Shown one piece after another: positions 51,375 to 60,346 of a stretch of DNA of 64,000 bases. A program made the translations under genes and the position numbers. The stretch is from UBA1660 sp964462035 (lineage in GTDB: Bacteria > Myxococcota_A > Polyangia > Polyangiales > Houyiibacteriaceae). Location of the stretch: positions 160,792 through 224,791 of the forward strand of contig CAYXAP010000008.1 of the NCBI GenBank assembly GCA_964462035.1. Reading direction: 5' to 3'. A model generated the notes under the pieces. It worked only from the letters and a program-made list of their open reading frames with translations. It was not told the origin of the DNA and did no database searches. Every line of letters starts with the position of its first letter. Within the stretch, counting starts at the first letter, position 1.

Positions 51375-51401
51375 ACCCGCGAGATCGTCGATCTCGCGGG
51401 T
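51375..51401 (-). terminator. Intrinsic terminator after 121-aa gene
   Basis: ACCCGCGAGATC-GTC-GATCTCGCGGGT is a perfect 12-bp stem, followed on the minus strand by TTTT. It begins 37 bases after the stop at 51438. Confidence 0.75.
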
Positions 51402-51437
51402 CTCGTCTCGGAGCGGGCAGCGGGGCCCGGGTCCGGC

Positions 51438-51803
51438 TCAGGAGCGGGCGGCGGCGCTCTGGTAGTAGTCCCAGAGGCGCGGCGTCGGCCAGCTCGCGAA
51501 GCGGTTCTTGTAGGTGGCGTCCTTCTCGCGGCCCTCGGCCTTGACGATGCCGTCGATGAGGCTGTCGCGGTCGCCGAACTTGTCCTTCACGGCGGTGAGG
51601 ACCTCGTGGAGGCGAAGGAGCTTGGCGTTCGACACGTGGTCGAGGCCCTTCTCCTCGTTGGTGCGATCGATCCAGAGGCCGCCGTCGGCGAGCTTCTGCA
51701 CGGCCGCGACCAGCTTCTCCTTGGCCTGCTTGCGGGCCTTGGTGGGATCCTTCTCGTCGATGTCGAAGAGCTTCTTGGCTCGGCTGAGGGGCGACGCGTT
51801 CAT
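51438..51803 (-). CDS. Hypothetical small cytoplasmic protein
   Basis: 121 residues from ATG 51803, with the SD-like GGAG 5 bases upstream. The chain is helical, basic at the start (MNASPLSRAKKLFDIDEKDPTKARKQAKEKLVAAVQKL) and ends TPRLWDYYQSAAARS. It recalls short conserved Deltaproteobacterial proteins of unknown function, but I cannot name it. A hairpin in the leader (51817-51834) and a strong terminator behind it argue for a discrete, well expressed unit. Confidence 0.7.
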   Translation of the reverse strand: MNASPLSRAKKLFDIDEKDPTKARKQAKEKLVAAVQKLADGGLWIDRTNEEKGLDHVSNAKLLRLHEVLTAVKDKFGDRDSLIDGIVKAEGREKDATYKNRFASWPTPRLWDYYQSAAARS

Positions 51804-51816
51804 GACTGCTCCAGGG

Positions 51817-51834
51817 GCGGGGTTCGGACCCCGC
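51817..51834 (-). promoter_or_regulatory. Leader hairpin of 121-aa gene
   Basis: GCGGGGT and ACCCCGC pair (7 bp, loop TCGG) 13 bases before the ATG, adjacent to the GGAG ribosome-binding site on the minus strand. Possible translational control. Confidence 0.35.
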
Positions 51835-52058
51835 GAAAAATCGGTCTCCGCGGACGAGGCGCCCGCGCGAAAGAGGCGGGAGCTAGCATGGGGCCGTGGG
51901 GGCGGCAAGCGATCGAAGCCCCCGCGCCCGTCGATCCCGTGAGGTCCCGCCGGCACGGGCTGCTGCACAGGGTGTGAAGATATCGCAACAGATTGCCGGT
52001 CGCTCGGCCGAAATTCGACGTGGGAGCGCTCGGCACGGCGCGTGCTCTGGGATGGGGC

Positions 52059-53225
52059 ATGGCACGGTCTCCCCTCCGCAGCACCTTCCCTCTCCCTCGC
52101 CTCGCGCGCTTTCGCACCGGTGCCCCGAAGACCACGCGGGTCCACGTGGCGCGCGGAGCGCTCGGCGCGCTCGGCCACCTCGAGGCGCCGCTCGGGCTCG
52201 ACCCGGCGGCGCGTCACGTGTTGATCACCGACGAGCGCGTCGACCGGCTCCATGGTCAGCGTCTGGTCGGGCTCCTCCGCGGCCGTGGCCTCGACGTCGC
52301 GTACCTCGTGGTGCCCGAAGGCGAAGGCTCGAAGTCGCTCGCGCAGTACGTCGCGCTCGTGGACCGGGTGCTCGAGCTCGGCGCCGACGAACGCACGACC
52401 ATGATCAGCCTCGGCGGCGGCGTCGTCTGCAACCTCACCGGCATGATCGCCGCGACGCTCTTCCGCGGCGTGCGGCTCGTGCACGTGCCCACCACGCTCA
52501 TGGCCCAGGCCGACGCGGCCATCGGACACAAGCAGGCGCTCAACGGACCGCGCGGCAAGAACCTCGTCGGCAGCTACTACGCGCCCGACCTGGTGTGGGT
52601 CGACCCCGACGCCCTGCTCACGCTCGAGGAGCGCTGGGTGCGCGACGGCTTCGCCGAGATCCTCAAGCACGCCCTCGCGCAGGACGAGGCGCTGCTCGAG
52701 TGCGTGAGCCGACCGGACGCGACCTTGCGCGACCTCGACTTCGTGACCGAGTGCATCGAGCGCACGGTGGGGCTCAAGTGCAGCACCATCGACGCCGACC
52801 CGCTCGAGCGCGACGAGGCGATGGTGCTCCAGTACGGACACACGGTGGGACACGCGGTCGAGCACGCCTCCGGCCATGCACTCGGCCACGGCGAATCGGT
52901 CGCCATCGGCATGGTCGCCGCTGCGCGCATCGCGGCCGAGCTCGTGGGCGTGGACACCGTGGACGCCCACCGCGCGCTCCTCCATCGCTGGGCGCTGCCC
53001 ACCGAGATTCCAGCGGAGCTCGATCCGGCGGTGCTCCTCGACCGCGTCCGCCGCGGCAAGCGGTGCACCGGCGAGACCTTGTGGATGGCGCTGGTCGACG
53101 GACCGGCCAGCCTCGCTCGCCACGGCCGCGGATCGGCGTGGCCCGTACCAGTGGACGAGTGCGCCGCCATCCTCGGCTGGTACCCCACGCATCGAGGGAG
53201 CCTCGCGCCATGCGCCGTGCATTGA
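52059..53225 (+). CDS. DHQ-synthase-superfamily sugar phosphate cyclase, 2-deoxy-scyllo-inosose-synthase-like
   Basis: 388 residues from ATG 52059 (ATG 51993 adds 22 residues of low complexity). DHQS fold: NAD site SLGGGVVCNLTGMIAATLFRG (about 117-137), metal/active-site YGHTVGHAVEH (259-269). The sub-family hallmarks are N125 in GGGVVCNLTG where DHQ synthases have Asp, and the HKQALNGPRGKNLVG loop (K158-Q159) in place of GKxxVN. Both agree with 2-deoxy-scyllo-inosose synthase, which forms the aminoglycoside aminocyclitol core. EEVS-type cyclases have other residues here. It is first gene of a three-gene operon with an SDR and a PfkB-type kinase. No aminotransferase is adjacent. Confidence 0.75.
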   Translation: MARSPLRSTFPLPRLARFRTGAPKTTRVHVARGALGALGHLEAPLGLDPAARHVLITDERVDRLHGQRLVGLLRGRGLDVAYLVVPEGEGSKSLAQYVALVDRVLELGADERTTMISLGGGVVCNLTGMIAATLFRGVRLVHVPTTLMAQADAAIGHKQALNGPRGKNLVGSYYAPDLVWVDPDALLTLEERWVRDGFAEILKHALAQDEALLECVSRPDATLRDLDFVTECIERTVGLKCSTIDADPLERDEAMVLQYGHTVGHAVEHASGHALGHGESVAIGMVAAARIAAELVGVDTVDAHRALLHRWALPTEIPAELDPAVLLDRVRRGKRCTGETLWMALVDGPASLARHGRGSAWPVPVDECAAILGWYPTHRGSLAPCAVH

Positions 53226-53908
53226 TCACCGGAACCACCTCGGGCATCGGCCACGCGATCGCACGTCACTTCACCGACCGCGGTCAGCGCGTGGTCGGGC
53301 TCGCGCGCTCGACGGCGCCGGACCTGCCACAGGGCTACCGGCACGTGCGCGGCGACATCACCGACCCCGCCGCTCGTGACGCGGCGGTGCGAGCCAGCGA
53401 GTGGATCGACCTGCTGGTGCTGAACGCCGGCGTCTGTCGGCCGGGTGCGCTCGACGCGGTCGACGATCCGTGGCGCGAGGTGATGGACGTGAACCTCGAC
53501 GGGCCCCACGCACTGCTTCGGCGAGCGCTGCCCACCCTGCGACCTGGCGGAGCGGTGGTCTTCATCGGGTCCACCCTCAGCCTCCGCGGTCGCGCCGGCT
53601 ACTCGGCGTACTGCGCGTCGAAGCACGGCATGCTCGGCTTGATGCGGGCGGCCGCGCTCGAGCTCGCCCCGCGGGGCATCCGGGTGAACGCCGTCTGTCC
53701 GGGGTGGACGGAGACGCCGATGGCGCGCGCGGACCTCGAACGTTCCGTGAGCGCGGTGAAGGCACGCGCGGACGCCGAGGCCGCCCTACCCCTCGGCCGC
53801 TTCGTCGACCCCGCGGAGGTCGCGGAGCTGGTCGCGTTCCTCGCCTCGGGGCACGCTCGGAGCATCACCGGTCAGGCCTACGAGATCAGCAGCGGAGAAG
53901 GGGTGTGA
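53210..53908 (+). CDS. SDR-family oxidoreductase
   Basis: 232 residues. Rossmann motif ALITGTTSGIGHAIARHF (4-21), NAG at about 76-78 (LVLNAGVCRPG), catalytic Ser in VVFIGSTLSLRG and YSAYCASKHG holding Tyr and Lys (about 133-142). NADP or NAD dependent alcohol/ketone redox. It overlaps the cyclase gene by 16 bases and the next kinase by GTGA. The substrate is likely the cyclitol ketone made by the neighbouring cyclase, an inference from context. Confidence 0.88.
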   Translation: MRRALITGTTSGIGHAIARHFTDRGQRVVGLARSTAPDLPQGYRHVRGDITDPAARDAAVRASEWIDLLVLNAGVCRPGALDAVDDPWREVMDVNLDGPHALLRRALPTLRPGGAVVFIGSTLSLRGRAGYSAYCASKHGMLGLMRAAALELAPRGIRVNAVCPGWTETPMARADLERSVSAVKARADAEAALPLGRFVDPAEVAELVAFLASGHARSITGQAYEISSGEGV

Positions 53909-54681
53909 GCCGGCCTCGGATCACGCTCGCCGGCGCGGTGACCATCGACCGCTATCCCGATGGCGACCGGCCCGGCGGCTCCGTGCTCTACGGGGGGCGA
54001 GCGCTCGACGATGCGATCGTGGTGACCGCGAGCGAGGTGCTCCCGGTGACCGCGTGCCGGGTGATCCATCAGGTCGCGTCGACCACGGCGACCTTCGAGA
54101 ACCGCTACGACGCCCAGGAGCGGGTCGCCCAGTGGGTGCACGCGCCCGCGCCGGTCGTCGCGGTGCACGTGCCGACTCGAACCGAGCTGCTGATCCTCGC
54201 GCCCGTGCTCGGCGAGCTGGACCTGGACGCGTGGACCGCCGCCGCGCCGGACGCGATGGTGACCCTCGGCGCCCAGGGGATGCTCCGATCGGCGTCCGAG
54301 GTGCCCGGCCGCGTCGTGGCCACCGAGTGGCACCCGAGCGAGGCCGTCCTCGAACGGCTCGACGCCGTCTTCCTCAGCGTCGAGGACGTGCGGCACCAGC
54401 CCGGGCTGGTGCCGCACCTCCGGCGCTTCGTGCCGCTGGTCGTCGTCACGGCCGGCCCGGAGGGGGCCACCGCCTTCGCCGCCGGGCGTGCGCTCCATGT
54501 CCCTGCCCGCCGAGTCCCGGTGGTCGACCCCACCGGCGCTGGGGACACCTTCCACGCGGTCTGTGCGGCCCGCCTGGCGGCGGGCTGGGCCCTGGAAGAG
54601 GCCCTGACCGCCGCGGCCCGCGCCGCCGCCCGCTGCATCGGGGAGCCGATCGGCCCGGGATCCGCGGCTCGCGCGAGTTGA
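53905..54681 (+). CDS. PfkB-family carbohydrate kinase
   Basis: 258 residues from GTG 53905, overlapping the SDR stop (GTGA). The C-terminal signature VDPTGAGDTFHAVCAARLAAGW carries the anion hole and catalytic Asp of the ribokinase family. The N-terminal GGxG motif is weak (RPGGSVLYGG), which is normal for sugar/cyclitol kinases of uncertain substrate. It would phosphorylate the cyclitol or a linked sugar. It precedes dnaE by 52 bases. Confidence 0.85.
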   Translation: MSRPRITLAGAVTIDRYPDGDRPGGSVLYGGRALDDAIVVTASEVLPVTACRVIHQVASTTATFENRYDAQERVAQWVHAPAPVVAVHVPTRTELLILAPVLGELDLDAWTAAAPDAMVTLGAQGMLRSASEVPGRVVATEWHPSEAVLERLDAVFLSVEDVRHQPGLVPHLRRFVPLVVVTAGPEGATAFAAGRALHVPARRVPVVDPTGAGDTFHAVCAARLAAGWALEEALTAAARAAARCIGEPIGPGSAARAS

Positions 54682-54733
54682 TCGCGCCGGGGGCTCGATC
54701 TGACACGCCGATCGGGTACGGTCTCCAATCCGG

Positions 54734-57700
54734 ATGTCGGACCCCGAGACGCCCCAGTCAGCCCCTCCCGAAGGCAGCACCGACTTCGTCCATCTCCACG
54801 TTCACTCGGAGCTGACGATGCTGGAGGGGGCGATCCGCATTCCGGAGCTGGTCGACCGCGCCGCCGAGATGGGGATGCCGGCCGTCGCGCTGACCGACCG
54901 CGCGAACATGTATGGCGCGGTCCAGTTCGCGGGCGCCGCCAAGGCCAAGGGCATCAAGCCGATCCTCGGCGCCGAGCTCACGCTCTCGGAGAGCCGTCTC
55001 GACAAGAGCAAGCCCACGCTGGGCCACACGGTGCTCCTCGCCAAGAACCAGACCGGCTACCAGAACGTCGTCCGGATGGTCAGCCTGGGCTGGGTCGAGG
55101 GACTCGCTCAGGGCGTGCCGCGGATCGACCTGGAGGTGCTCGACCAGCACCGCGAGGGCGTCATCGCGCTCACCGCCTGCATGGGTGGCTACGTGCCGCA
55201 AGAGATCCTGATGAAGGGTCCCGAGGCCGGCGCGCGCGCTCTCGGCCAGCTGCACGAGATCTTCGGCGACGACCTCTTCGTCGAGCTCGAGGACCACGGC
55301 TTCGCGGAGAACCGTCCGCTGAACTCCGTGCTCAAGGAGCTGGCGGCGGACCGGAACCTCCCGCTGGTGGCGACCAACTGCTGCCACTTCCTCGAGCGCA
55401 GCCAGGCGCACGGCCAGATGGCGCTGCAGTGCATCGGCCAGAGCGTGAGCCTCCGCGAGATGGAGGCGATGCACCACGGCTCGAGCGAGATGTACCTGAA
55501 GTCGCCCGCGCAGATGCTCGAGCTCTTCGGCGACACCCCGGACGCCGTCCGCAACACGATGGAGATCTTCCGTCGCTGCGAGGACGTGAACCCGCTGCAC
55601 CCGCCGAAGCTGCCGCGCTTCCCGCTCCCCGAAGGTCAGAGCGAAGACGACGCGCTCCGCGAGTTCTCGCTGCGCGGCCTCGAGGAGCGCTTCGCGGAGA
55701 TGCGCCGGCTCGGTCACGAGCCGAACGAGACCGAGTACCGCGAGCGGCTGCAGATCGAGCTCGACGTCATCATCTCGATGGGGTTCCCGGGCTACTTCCT
55801 GATCGTCCAGGACTTCATCAACTGGGCGAAGAAGAACGGCGTACCCGTCGGTCCGGGCCGTGGCTCCGGTGCCGGCTCGCTCGTCGCCTACGCGCTGCGC
55901 ATCACCAACCTCGACCCCCTGCCCTACGGCCTGCTCTTCGAGCGCTTCCTGAACCCGGAACGCGTGTCGATGCCCGACTTCGACATCGACTTCTGCATGA
56001 GCCAGCGCGACAAGGTCATCGACTACGTCCGCGACAAGTACGGGCAGCACTCGGTCGGTCAGATCGCGACCTTCCATCTCTTGAAGTCGAAGTCGGTCGT
56101 CCGTGACGTCGGCCGCGTGATGGGCGTGACCCCGCAGGATGCCGGCCGCCTCGCCGGGATGATCCCCGAGATCGGGCCGGGCAAGTCGATGAGCATCGGC
56201 GAAGCGCTGCAGAACGAGCCGCGCTTCAAGGAGGCCTACGACAACGACGCCGAGGTCCGCGAGCTGCTCGACACCGCACAGCAGATCGAGAACCTCACCC
56301 GCCACGCCGGCATGCACGCCGCGGGCGTCGTCATCTCCGAGGGCCCCATCTGGGACCACGTGCCCGTCTTCTGCCCGGAAGAGGACGTGCTGGTCACCCA
56401 GTACCACAAGGACGACGTCGAGGCGGCGGGCCTGGTGAAGTTCGACTTCCTCGGCCTCAAGACGCTCACGGTCCTCGACCTGGCGGTCGGGCTGATCGAC
56501 AAGCGCCCCGACCGAAGCGAGCCCTTCGATCTCGACGCGATTCCGCTCGACGACCCCGCGACCTTCGCGCTGCTGCAGTCCGGCGACACCACGAACGTCT
56601 TCCAGCTCGAGAGCCAGGGCATGCAGGGGCTCTTCAAGGCGCTCAAGCCCGACTGCTTCGAGGACATCGTCGCGGCCGTCGCGCTCTACCGGCCTGGTCC
56701 GATGGGCGCGGACATGCATACGGACTTCGTCCACCGGAAGCACGGCCGCCAGAAGGTCGAGTACCCGGACCCGAGCCTCGAGCCGATCCTCAAGGACACC
56801 CGCGGCGTCATCGTCTACCAGGAGCAGGTCATGCAGATCGCCCGGACGATGGGCGGCTACAGCCTCGGCGGCGCCGATCTCCTTCGCCGCGCGATGGGTA
56901 AGAAGAAGGAGAAGGAGATGGTCAAACAGAAGGCCATCTTCGTCGAAGGCGCGACCGGGCGCGGGCACACCAAGGAGAAGGCCGAAGAGGTCTTCGACCT
57001 GATGGCCTTCTTCGCGGGCTACGGCTTCAACAAGTCGCACTCGGCCGCGTACGCGCTCATCACCTACCAGACCGCCTACCTCAAGGCGCACTTCCCGGCG
57101 GAGCTCTGCTGCGCCACGATGACGGCCGACAAGGACAAGAGCGACAAAGTCGTGCGCACCGTCGCCGAGGCCCGAAACCTGGGCATCACCGTGCTCCCGC
57201 CCTCGGTGAACGAGTCGGCCATCGACTTCACCGTCGTCTACGAGCCGCGCGAGGACGTCAAGCCGATCCCCGGCCGGCCGATGAGCGAAAAGGGCGAGCT
57301 CCGCGACCCGACCGGCCCCGCGATCCGCTTCGGTCTCGGTGGCCTCAAGGGCGTCGGCGGCGCCGCGCTCGAGGCGCTCTTCGAAGCGCGCACCGGGTCG
57401 AGCGATGGCAAGGCCGACGGCGGAGCCGAGCAGCCCTTCGTCGACCTCTTCGACTTCTGCGACCGGGTCGACCTGCGCCGGGTGAACAAGAACGTCACCG
57501 ACGCGCTGGTGAAGAGCGGCGCCTTCGACGCGCTCCACGAACCGCTCGGCGTGCACCGCGCGCAGGCGAGCGCGGCGATCCCGACCGCGCTCGAGCGCGG
57601 CAAGCAGGCTGCCGCCGATCGCGCGAGCGGCCAGACGAGCCTCTTCGGGCTGCTCGGCAACGAGGAAGAGGTGAAGACGTTCACCCGCGCCGGCGGCGCC

Positions 57701-58384
57701 TTCCCGGACAATGTCGAGCCCTGGGACTCGCGAGAGCAGCTCAAGCTCGAGAAGGGCTCGCTCGGCTTCTACATCTCCGGCCACCCCCTCGACCGCTACA
57801 TCCAGGAGCTGCGCCGCTTCTGCAACGCGACCACCGAGACGCTCCACGAGATGGACCGCGGCACCAAGGTCCAGATCGGTGGGTCCGTCGAGGGCTACCG
57901 CGAGCGGCGCACCCGCGCCGGCGCGACCATGGCGTTCTTCGAGCTCGAAGACCCGATGGGCCGTGTCGAGGTCATCGTCCGGCCGCGGCAGATGGACGAC
58001 GAGAAGACGCGCGTCATCCTGACCGCGGGCGAGCCGATCATCGTCGACGGGCGCGTGAAGCACGAGTTCGGCGAAGAGAGCGCCGACGCCGAGCCGAAGC
58101 TCATCCTCTACGACGTGCAGCCGCTCAGCGAGCTGCTCTCGCGCAAGACGCGCGCGGTGAACGTGAAGCTCGAGGTCGATGCCATCGACCGCGCGAAGCT
58201 CGAGCGGCTCCGCGACTGCCTGCGGGCCCATCCGGGACCGGTGCCCGTGAGCCTGGAGCTGCTGAACCCGCTCGCGCACTGGAGCGCGACCCTCGAGGAG
58301 ACCGGCCTCTGCGTCGAGCCGAGCGACTCGCTCCTGGCCAGCCTCGAGCGCCTCTTCGGCCGCAAGGTCACCGAGCTGCGCTGA
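54734..58384 (+). CDS. dnaE: DNA polymerase III alpha subunit
   Basis: 1216 residues, the main replicative polymerase catalytic subunit of DnaE1 type. The PHP domain opens with HLHVHSELTMLEGA (His20, 22, 24). The palm carries PDFDIDFC (about 413-420, metal-binding Asp) and GPGRGSGAGSLVAYAL. Fingers and thumb follow, with helix-hairpin-helix at about 870-900. The beta-clamp site is GQTSLFGLL (about 967-975), followed by the OB-fold (about 1035-1120). Length is a little above the usual 1160. The start MSDPETP... at 54734 is the only one that keeps the PHP domain intact. It stands apart from the cyclitol operon by 52 bases and may share its transcript. Confidence 0.97.
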   Translation: MSDPETPQSAPPEGSTDFVHLHVHSELTMLEGAIRIPELVDRAAEMGMPAVALTDRANMYGAVQFAGAAKAKGIKPILGAELTLSESRLDKSKPTLGHTVLLAKNQTGYQNVVRMVSLGWVEGLAQGVPRIDLEVLDQHREGVIALTACMGGYVPQEILMKGPEAGARALGQLHEIFGDDLFVELEDHGFAENRPLNSVLKELAADRNLPLVATNCCHFLERSQAHGQMALQCIGQSVSLREMEAMHHGSSEMYLKSPAQMLELFGDTPDAVRNTMEIFRRCEDVNPLHPPKLPRFPLPEGQSEDDALREFSLRGLEERFAEMRRLGHEPNETEYRERLQIELDVIISMGFPGYFLIVQDFINWAKKNGVPVGPGRGSGAGSLVAYALRITNLDPLPYGLLFERFLNPERVSMPDFDIDFCMSQRDKVIDYVRDKYGQHSVGQIATFHLLKSKSVVRDVGRVMGVTPQDAGRLAGMIPEIGPGKSMSIGEALQNEPRFKEAYDNDAEVRELLDTAQQIENLTRHAGMHAAGVVISEGPIWDHVPVFCPEEDVLVTQYHKDDVEAAGLVKFDFLGLKTLTVLDLAVGLIDKRPDRSEPFDLDAIPLDDPATFALLQSGDTTNVFQLESQGMQGLFKALKPDCFEDIVAAVALYRPGPMGADMHTDFVHRKHGRQKVEYPDPSLEPILKDTRGVIVYQEQVMQIARTMGGYSLGGADLLRRAMGKKKEKEMVKQKAIFVEGATGRGHTKEKAEEVFDLMAFFAGYGFNKSHSAAYALITYQTAYLKAHFPAELCCATMTADKDKSDKVVRTVAEARNLGITVLPPSVNESAIDFTVVYEPREDVKPIPGRPMSEKGELRDPTGPAIRFGLGGLKGVGGAALEALFEARTGSSDGKADGGAEQPFVDLFDFCDRVDLRRVNKNVTDALVKSGAFDALHEPLGVHRAQASAAIPTALERGKQAAADRASGQTSLFGLLGNEEEVKTFTRAGGAFPDNVEPWDSREQLKLEKGSLGFYISGHPLDRYIQELRRFCNATTETLHEMDRGTKVQIGGSVEGYRERRTRAGATMAFFELEDPMGRVEVIVRPRQMDDEKTRVILTAGEPIIVDGRVKHEFGEESADAEPKLILYDVQPLSELLSRKTRAVNVKLEVDAIDRAKLERLRDCLRAHPGPVPVSLELLNPLAHWSATLEETGLCVEPSDSLLASLERLFGRKVTELR

Positions 58385-58437
58385 GCCCGCGTCCCGCGGA
58401 CCATTGTCGCGAGCCCGAACGGCACCAGAATCGCGCC

Positions 58438-59172
58438 ATGCGCTTCGTGCTCCTCGTCGCTTCGATCGTCATGCCGGCGATGTCCTACCTGAGCCAGACC
58501 GGCTGGCTCGGACCGGACAACGGAACCATCTCGAACCGCTACCCCACCCTGCTGGTCGCCGCGGGCTACGCCTTCGCGATCTGGGGCCTGATCTTCCTGC
58601 TCGACCTCGCCCTCGGCATCGCCGCGCTGCGGAAGCCCGAAGACGACGCGGTCCGGCGGACCTCGCCCGCCATCGTGGCCGGCTTCGTTCTCACCGGTCT
58701 GTGGAGTCCGGTCTTCACCCTGCAGCAGTTCTGGCTCGCGCTCGTGATCATGTGGCTCGCGCTCGGCGCCATGGCCTGGTCCGCCGTGCAGCTCGCCCGA
58801 GCCGAGGGCCCCCCGACCAAGACCCGCACCCTCGCGACCGTCGCCGTCTCGCTCCACGCCGGCTGGCTCTCGCTCGCAGCGTTCCTGAACCTCGCTCAGG
58901 TCCTGGTCGCCAACGAGGTGGGCGGGGCCGTCACCTGGAGCATGGTGCTCTTCGGGGTCGCTGCGGTCCTCCTGCTCGCGCTCAACCAGCGGATGCGCGG
59001 CAACCTCGCCTACGTCGCCGCCGCGCTCTGGGGCCTGGCCGCGGTCTTCGTGAAACAGCGCGGCCACGACCTCGAGGGCTCCGACATCGCCGCGTGGGTC
59101 GCCGTGGGGATCGCCGTAGTGCTCGCTGCCCAGACCGTGGCTCTGCGACTCCCCGCTCAGTCGGCTTCGTAG
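58438..59172 (+). CDS. Polytopic membrane protein (TspO-like resemblance)
   Basis: 244 residues with about six to seven hydrophobic helices. The segment AAGYAFAIWGLIFLLDLALG and later GLWSPVFTLQQFWLALVIMWL recall tryptophan-rich TspO/MBR-type or related membrane proteins, but the similarity is weak. The function is unknown. It follows dnaE by 53 bases. Confidence 0.5.
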   Translation: MRFVLLVASIVMPAMSYLSQTGWLGPDNGTISNRYPTLLVAAGYAFAIWGLIFLLDLALGIAALRKPEDDAVRRTSPAIVAGFVLTGLWSPVFTLQQFWLALVIMWLALGAMAWSAVQLARAEGPPTKTRTLATVAVSLHAGWLSLAAFLNLAQVLVANEVGGAVTWSMVLFGVAAVLLLALNQRMRGNLAYVAAALWGLAAVFVKQRGHDLEGSDIAAWVAVGIAVVLAAQTVALRLPAQSAS

Positions 59173-59594
59173 ACCCGAAGGCGCGCCACGTCGCCCTCGG
59201 CATCCAACACGGTGTCGATCGCCGGCAGGAGCTGAACTCCACCAGCCGCGATGGTGACGGTGAAGGACTGCCGGGGCTGGCTCGGCGTCGCCACGACCCG
59301 AATGTCGCCCCGCGGCGCGTGCGCCCACTCGATGAAGGTCGCGTCGCAGTCGGCCGTGGTGGCTGGGGTGACCGTCCCACTCGGCACGCCGTCCAACAGA
59401 GCGGTCGCCTCGTGGCTCCCATCGGTGCAGACCGACACGCTCAGCGCCGCGAAGCCCTCGCCCGAGACCGCGGGATCGGTCGGGCCGTGGTCGACACACT
59501 CACCGCCCCCAGGCTCGCAGACTTCGAGTCCGAAGCCCGCGGAGCCACCGCAGCTCGTGAGAGCCAAGAACAAGAGCCCGACCGGTCGACGCAT
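59157..59594 (-). CDS. Hypothetical lipoprotein
   Basis: 145 residues from ATG 59594 (a frame running to 59783 would hide the signal). Signal MRRPVGLLFLALTSC with lipobox LTSC. Mature chain has three Cys pairs (EVCEPGGGEC, SVCTDGS, DCDATF) and a beta pattern, so a small disulfide-bonded surface domain. No family recognised. It overlaps the convergent membrane protein gene by 16 bases. Confidence 0.65.
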   Translation of the reverse strand: MRRPVGLLFLALTSCGGSAGFGLEVCEPGGGECVDHGPTDPAVSGEGFAALSVSVCTDGSHEATALLDGVPSGTVTPATTADCDATFIEWAHAPRGDIRVVATPSQPRQSFTVTIAAGGVQLLPAIDTVLDAEGDVARLRVYEAD

Positions 59595-59670
59595 CGAGCT
59601 CAGGTTGCCCTCGCCGGAGCGTATCGTCGAGCCGCTGTAACCGATCCCGCGGGCCGTTCGTGGAGGGGGC

Positions 59671-60291
59671 ATGACCCAAGCCACGACCCACCCCGCCAGC
59701 GCCCTACCCCTGGAGGCGCCCGCCGCGTCCGAGCACGGCGTGCTGCCGCTGGCGCCCATCGAGAAGCCGAAGAGCTGGTTCATCCGTCTGCTCTATCGGG
59801 TGACCCGCAAGCGCTACGGGAAGACGCCGACGGCCTTCCGCGTGATGTATGCGCGGGCGCCGTTCATCGGCTTCTTCACGCTGGTGCTGGTCACCCTTCT
59901 CGAGAAGGCGACCAAGCTCCCGAGTGACATCATCGCGCTCGCGCAGCTCACCGTCGCGAACCAGAAGGGGTGCACGTTCTGCATCGACCTCGGCCTCGCC
60001 GAGCTCGTCCGCAACGGCATCGGCGTCGAGCGCTTCCGCGACCTCGCGGAGTTCGAGACCAGCGACGCCTTCAGCGAGCGCGAAAAGGCGGCCATGGCCT
60101 ACGCCGCGAGCGTCGAGGGCACGCTGCACGTGCCGGACGCGATCTTCGATCGGCTACGCGCCCATTTCACCGAACGCGAGATCACCGAGCTGGTCTGGGC
60201 CTGCGCCATCGAGCGCTACTTCAACTCGATGGCCATCCCGCTGCGTATCGGCAGCGACCACCTCGAGCAGGCGATGCGCGCCCGCCAGTGA
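59671..60291 (+). CDS. Carboxymuconolactone decarboxylase/AhpD-like protein
   Basis: 206 residues. CMD fold: LPSDIIALAQLTVANQKGCTFCIDLG (about 84-108) with Cys101 and Cys104, then ALAELVRNGIG and the second helical part. In AhpD-type proteins CxxC is followed three residues later by a His; here Gly stands there, so the peroxidase proton relay may be altered and a different function is possible. ATG 59671 follows GGAGGGGGC by two bases. It precedes the MerR gene by 55 bases, and the MerR promoter region lies between them. Confidence 0.75.
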   Translation: MTQATTHPASALPLEAPAASEHGVLPLAPIEKPKSWFIRLLYRVTRKRYGKTPTAFRVMYARAPFIGFFTLVLVTLLEKATKLPSDIIALAQLTVANQKGCTFCIDLGLAELVRNGIGVERFRDLAEFETSDAFSEREKAAMAYAASVEGTLHVPDAIFDRLRAHFTEREITELVWACAIERYFNSMAIPLRIGSDHLEQAMRARQ

Positions 60292-60309
60292 CGGGGTATC
60301 GATTGGCCC

Positions 60310-60340
60310 TTGACCCTCACGCGGCGTGAGGCCGCAAGGT
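60310..60340 (+). promoter_or_regulatory. MerR-type promoter/operator with 19-bp spacer
   Basis: TTGACC (60310-60315), 19-base spacer, CAAGGT (60335-60340). The spacer holds the perfect palindrome CCTCACGC-G-GCGTGAGG (60315-60331). This matches the over-long-spacer merT-type promoter, which needs MerR distortion. The predicted transcription start falls at about 60347, on the A of the regulator's own ATG. Confidence 0.8.
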
Positions 60341-60346
60341 TCGTTC

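Noticed and set aside
54758..58279. 1173-aa minus-strand open frame opposite dnaE
   Set aside because: No conserved motif, Leu/Val/Asp/Arg repeats from third-position GC bias; dnaE on the plus strand has all its motifs.
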